Positions 60,851 to 64,000 of a stretch of 64,000 bases of DNA are shown piece after piece. This DNA is from Flaccisagitta enflata. Taxonomy: Eukaryota; Chaetognatha; Sagittoidea; Aphragmophora. Location: positions 37,820,001 through 37,884,000 of the forward strand of contig OZ231126.1 in NCBI GenBank assembly GCA_965153355.1, given 5' to 3'. Made by a program: the position numbers and the translations under genes. Each line of letters starts with the position of its first letter. The first letter of the stretch is position 1. The notes under the pieces were generated by a model that was not told the DNA's origin, searched no databases, and saw only the letters and a list, made by a program, of their open reading frames with translations.

Positions 60851-61165
60851 CTTTGTGTATTTGATCATATCCTCGCAAATGATTAATGACTGAAAAGCGG
60901 TAAAACTATCTTTTAAAGAATGTCCACTGTTGTTCCACAGCCATCTATCAAGACTTCCAATGTGTTGTCAGTCTCAGAGCGTGAAATTACCAAGCATTAG
61001 CCTTTAACACCTTTTTCATGATGAATGAATCATGGAAAACATATTTAATATTGATAGAAGAATCAATTTCCTTCGCTAATCAATGACATTTAAAGAAAGT
61101 GAGTGAGAGAACGAGAGGGTGATGTCATTTACCTACAAATAAGTGTTTATCGTCAATGATTAAAT

Positions 61166-61224
61166 GGCTATTCATGATAAAAACTCACTCCATGGCATGG
61201 AGCGAGTTGTTATCATGAATAGTC
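61166..61224. repeat. Near-perfect 55-bp hairpin
   Basis: Arms 61168-61194 and 61196-61222 pair at 25 of 27 positions with a 1-nt centre (CTCCATG-G-CATGGAG). Two further positions pair outside. It is too symmetrical and lacks the larger loop expected of a typical microRNA precursor. It may be a small palindromic insertion. Confidence 0.85.
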
Positions 61225-61280
61225 AGTCCATGCTGAATATACGGATAGTACTTAAAGAAGCATCTCTCAGTCATTACCGT

Positions 61281-61326
61281 GCGGCAAAGTCTGCGGCAAA
61301 GTCTGCGGCAAAGTCTGCGGCAAGTC
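61281..61326. repeat. 12-bp tandem repeat GCGGCAAAGTCT
   Basis: Four near-identical units, the last shortened to GCGGCAAGTC. Confidence 0.95.
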
Positions 61327-61528
61327 CTTCTGTCACCCTCCCACTTTTTTAAAGCAATTGCACATTTTCTCAAGGGGCTAAAAAAAAGAACTTTGTCGTC
61401 ACACACCAAGCACTCCTTGCTCAAGAACTGTGGACCAACGAACGCACAAGAAAACCAACGAACAGGCCAATGGACGCATCCAAAACGGGACAGAAGAAAA
61501 AAGAAAGAAAGTTGTATGAGGAGTACAG

Positions 61529-61663
61529 TTTTTTTGGGTGCGACAAAGCACCTCTATAAATGACTGTGTCCGTTGGTTGGTTGGTCTGTTGGTCGGTCGG
61601 TCGGGTAACGCATTCGTTCGACGATCCACACGTCGCACCTTATTGGCCTACTTGGCCTTGTTT
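61529..61663 (-). mobile_element. Family C element, complete
   Basis: Top strand TTTTTTGGGTGCGACAAAGC, ACCTCTATAAATG, GTCCGTTGGTTGGTTGG core, GGGTAACGCATTCGTTCGAC, GATCCACACGTCGCACC, TTATTGGCCTACTTGGCCTT, GTTTT. The hairpin arm GGGTGCGAC is matched by the inner GTCGCACC. The core is only about 45 bp here against 254 bp at 27161. Confidence 0.93.
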
Positions 61664-61779
61664 TCTCACTTTTAAGCTTCTGTATACTCACTGATGAAAA
61701 GTAAAATTATTCGAGACAGGGACTTACATATGGACAGGGAGTTTAACGTACAGACATAGAGGACAGAGAAAAATAGAAG

Positions 61780-61943
61780 AACAAGGCCGGATACACGGCA
61801 ATCCAGTCGCGGACGGTTGGGCAGGAGCAGTAATGCGAATACCGCTCGGAATTCAAAAATGTGACGGACGGATCTACCAACCTACCGACCGACCTACCGA
61901 CCGACACGGCTAGGTGTAGAGTCGCGTGCCCGCGACTGAAAAT
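61780..61943 (+). mobile_element. Family A element, GGAC subfamily, complete
   Basis: AACAAGGCCGGATACACGGC, AATCCAGTCGCGGACGGTTG, GGCAGGAGCAGTAATGCG, GAATTCAAAAATGTGACGG, CTACCGACCGACC core, GGTGTAGAGTCGCGTGCCCG, CGACTGAAAATG. Confidence 0.94.
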
Positions 61944-62330
61944 GAGCAATGGAAGTGATAAGCTAAAGAGTCAGAGAAGGTATACGTGGAAGTTCCTCGG
62001 TGTTTACGTCGCGGTTTGCTTCCAGTCTTGCAGCCGCAATCCAATATGTTTATGGAATCCGTCTCTGTTTTTTCCTTAGAGAGAATTTCTGTCTCTCATC
62101 GACACAAAATAATCTTCCTCTTCAGTTTCTCCGCAGAGTTGCCGAGTTTTATTTCTCTTTACTTCCAACTCTTTCTTTCCTTCTTCATTCATGCACGCAA
62201 TCACACACATAAACACACTCAAACAAAAAGACATTGAGAAAAACACACATGCAAGGAAGATTAAATGTGAATTCACAGACATACAACACACAGACAAAGA
62301 CAAAGACAGAGACAGAAACACAGTTACATA
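61944..62330. other. Unassigned spacer
   Basis: Unique sequence; ACACAGACAAAGACAAAGAC-type degenerate repeats lead into the CA tract. No gene recognised. Confidence 0.55.
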
Positions 62331-62332
62331 CA

Positions 62333-62406
<74 letters not shown>
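62331..62406. repeat. (CA)n microsatellite
   Basis: About 37 CA units. Confidence 0.97.
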
Positions 62407-62410
<4 letters not shown>

Positions 62411-62775
62411 AAACAAACAAACAAGAACAAAAGCATAAAATGTTAGATGCGTTAGATGATGAGACGCTCGCTTATATAAGCACGCACGGTACGCTGAGGT
62501 CTGAGGAGATCACACATTTTTTTCCATGAGGGATCTAGGTCGTATTTCAATAGGGTGATAAATTCTTTAAAATTTCAGAACTGTGGAAGCTTCTACCCTT
62601 CACCTCATGCTCAATTGTGAGTCCAGATTTTGATTCCTCTTAAAAAACTTAGTAAGATGCATGTTTTTTCAAGATTTGAAAAAGCATAAAAACCTTTAGA
62701 AAATACACCATTTAAAAAAAAAAAAAAACTATTTTTGAAGCAGTTTTTTAAATTTTTGACTTGTTGTTATTCACG
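62407..62775. other. Unassigned spacer
   Basis: AT-rich unique sequence. Nothing recognised. Confidence 0.55.
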
Positions 62776-62844
62776 AACAGACGGATGGACGGACTGACCG
62801 GCCGCCATGGCAAGTTTTAGAGTTGCGTGTTTGCGACTGAAAAT
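62776..62844 (+). mobile_element. A/D element, 3' end only
   Basis: ACAGACGGATGGACGGACTG core, GGCAAGTTTTAGAGTTGCGT, GTTTGCGACTGAAAATAG. The hairpin arms are GTTGCG and CGC/TGCGAC. The 5' half is missing. Confidence 0.75.
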
Positions 62845-63308
62845 AGTGTATTCTCCTCAGCGTGCACGCTGCATTGAATGACGGGGATCTCGAAAGACGG
62901 TAGTAGTTAATTGGAATAGCAAGGACGCAGATAAAATTGTTTCCTTGTCACTAAACATAGATTTATATAGAATGCATTTTCAAAAAGTTAAGATCCTTTG
63001 CTAAAAGTTTTCCTTGCATTGCAAATTGCATGCATTTTAACCAAATTCCTAAGGATTGTTTCTGTTTGGCGGCCGTTTCCTCTTTCATCCTTATGAGGCT
63101 TATTTTCTTTTTCCTTCCTTCTTTTCTTTTTTCAAAATCGTTCTATAGACCTGGTTTTTGTTGTTGTCATTGTTGTTGTTGTCATTGTTGTTGTTATATT
63201 TTTTTTCTTTCTTTGCCTTTTGTTTTATTCTCAGTTCTTTCCCACTTACCTCAAATGGAATTACTTAACGTAATGGACCCTTCGCCATCGTAGGCGTCCT
63301 CGTTGTTT
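62845..63308. other. Unassigned spacer
   Basis: Unique sequence with GTTGTTGTCATT repeats at 63155-63200. An 87-codon frame across it is not supported. Confidence 0.55.

Positions 63309-63342
<34 letters not shown>
63309..63342. repeat. (GTC)n microsatellite
   Basis: About 11 GTC units, CpG-rich. Confidence 0.95.
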
Positions 63343-63344
<2 letters not shown>

Positions 63345-63479
63345 TTGGCTACTGGCGAAATGGCGCACGATATGACAATGACCATGTAGTTAAAATGCCT
63401 TAACAATCACTTTCCTTCTCTCGCTCAGTTTCTCTATTCCTCCTCTTTCTACTGATTCTTTCTTCTGTGTCTGTATATG

Positions 63480-63754
63480 TTTCTGACAGCGACACTTTTT
63501 TTTCTTCTTCTTCTTTCCTTTTTCCTATTTCTTCTTTTCTTTTTTCTCCTTTCTCTTTTCTCTTTTCTCTTTTCTTATTTCTTTTTTCTCTTTTCTCTTT
63601 TTTTTATTTCTTTTTTCGTTTTTCCTTTTTTTCTTTTTTTCTTTTTTCTGTTTTTCTGTTTTTTGTTTTTGTTTTTCCTTTTTCCTTTTTCCCTTTTTTC
63701 TGTTTCCTCTTTTCTCTTTTTCTTTTTTCTTTTTTCTTTTTCCTTATTTTTCCT

Positions 63755-63787
<33 letters not shown>

Positions 63788-63947
63788 ATCTTTTCTATTT
63801 TCTCTTTTCTCTGTTTTCTTTTTTCTTTTTTCTTTTTTCTTTTTTCTGTTTTCTGTTTTCTGTTTTCTTTTTTCTTTTTTCTTTTTTCTTTTTTTCATGT
63901 TTCTTGTTTCTTATTTCTTGTTTCTTATTTCTTATTTCTTATTTCTT

Positions 63948-63982
<35 letters not shown>

Positions 63983-64000
63983 TCTTTTCTTTTTTCTTTT
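63480..64000. repeat. Pyrimidine-rich (TTTTCTC/TTTTTC/TTTTCCA) tract
   Basis: About 520 bp of TTTTCT, TTTTTCC, CATTTTC (7-bp units near 63745 and 63945) and TTTCTTA (near 63900) repeats, open to the right edge. The reverse-strand Lys/Glu-rich frames are low complexity. Confidence 0.93.

Overview
This window is eukaryotic, non-coding and extremely repeat-rich. I found no gene that can be named. Three short open frames are listed as weak exon candidates. The evidence for a eukaryote is dense microsatellites, several classes of TIR-flanked MITE with TA target duplications, and a degenerate TTAGGG array. MITE ends of the CAGTTGAACCCCG type and the CCGTATTTCCTC type are, to my knowledge, common in invertebrate animal genomes. 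My best guess is an invertebrate metazoan or close relative; the species cannot be fixed from this sequence.

Two layers dominate. The first is simple sequence: nearly thirty (TC)n/(GA)n tracts of about 40-150 bp, (TGTC)n, (GT)n, most trinucleotide classes (GTT, GAT, GAA, CCA, CAT, GTC), (CCGA)n, (TTTC)n and (TTCC)n. Almost all long open frames in the window are translations of these tracts.

The second layer is a superfamily of short dispersed elements, here called families A, B, C and D, with more than 30 copies or fragments, roughly one per 2 kb. In the orientation used here as plus, they begin AACAAGGCC or AACAAGGTC, carry a subterminal box (AGTCGCGTGC, AGTCGCGGAC, AGTCGCTTGC or AGGTGCGAC), often have a GTGGGCAGG-rich stretch and a GACC/GACG tetranucleotide core, and end with TAGAG, a short hairpin and a fixed A-run. 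The distal arm of the 3' hairpin is the inverted copy of the 5' box and changes with it from family to family. This, with a microsatellite-rich core, resembles non-autonomous Helentron elements (HINE, DINE-1/mini-me type). No transposase or Rep/helicase is visible here.

Layout. 0.5-1.3 kb: TA-flanked MITE. 2.6-4.55 kb: giant family A copy swollen by three minisatellites. 5-15 kb: microsatellites, families A and B, a 315-bp partial tandem duplication and a 165-bp dispersed duplicate. 16.2-17.2 kb: two-tier satellite. 18 kb, 42 kb and 44.7 kb: family E elements with minisatellite cores. 21.7-22.1 kb: MITE. 24.0-24.85 and 35.17-36.0 kb: two copies of an 840-bp repeat with a perfect hairpin. 25.6-26.1 kb: TIR-bounded element carrying TTAGGG-like repeats inside a (TTC)n tract. 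27.2 kb: family C copy with 63 uninterrupted CCGA units. 32.3-34.5 kb: six family A/D elements head-to-tail. 40.3 kb: 319-bp (CCA)n. 50.9-51.5 kb: MITE. 55.1-56.3 kb: long-TIR element with a nested MITE. 57.2-58.7 kb: 1.47-kb inverted repeat. 59-64 kb: more A/C elements, a 55-bp near-perfect hairpin and a pyrimidine-rich right edge.
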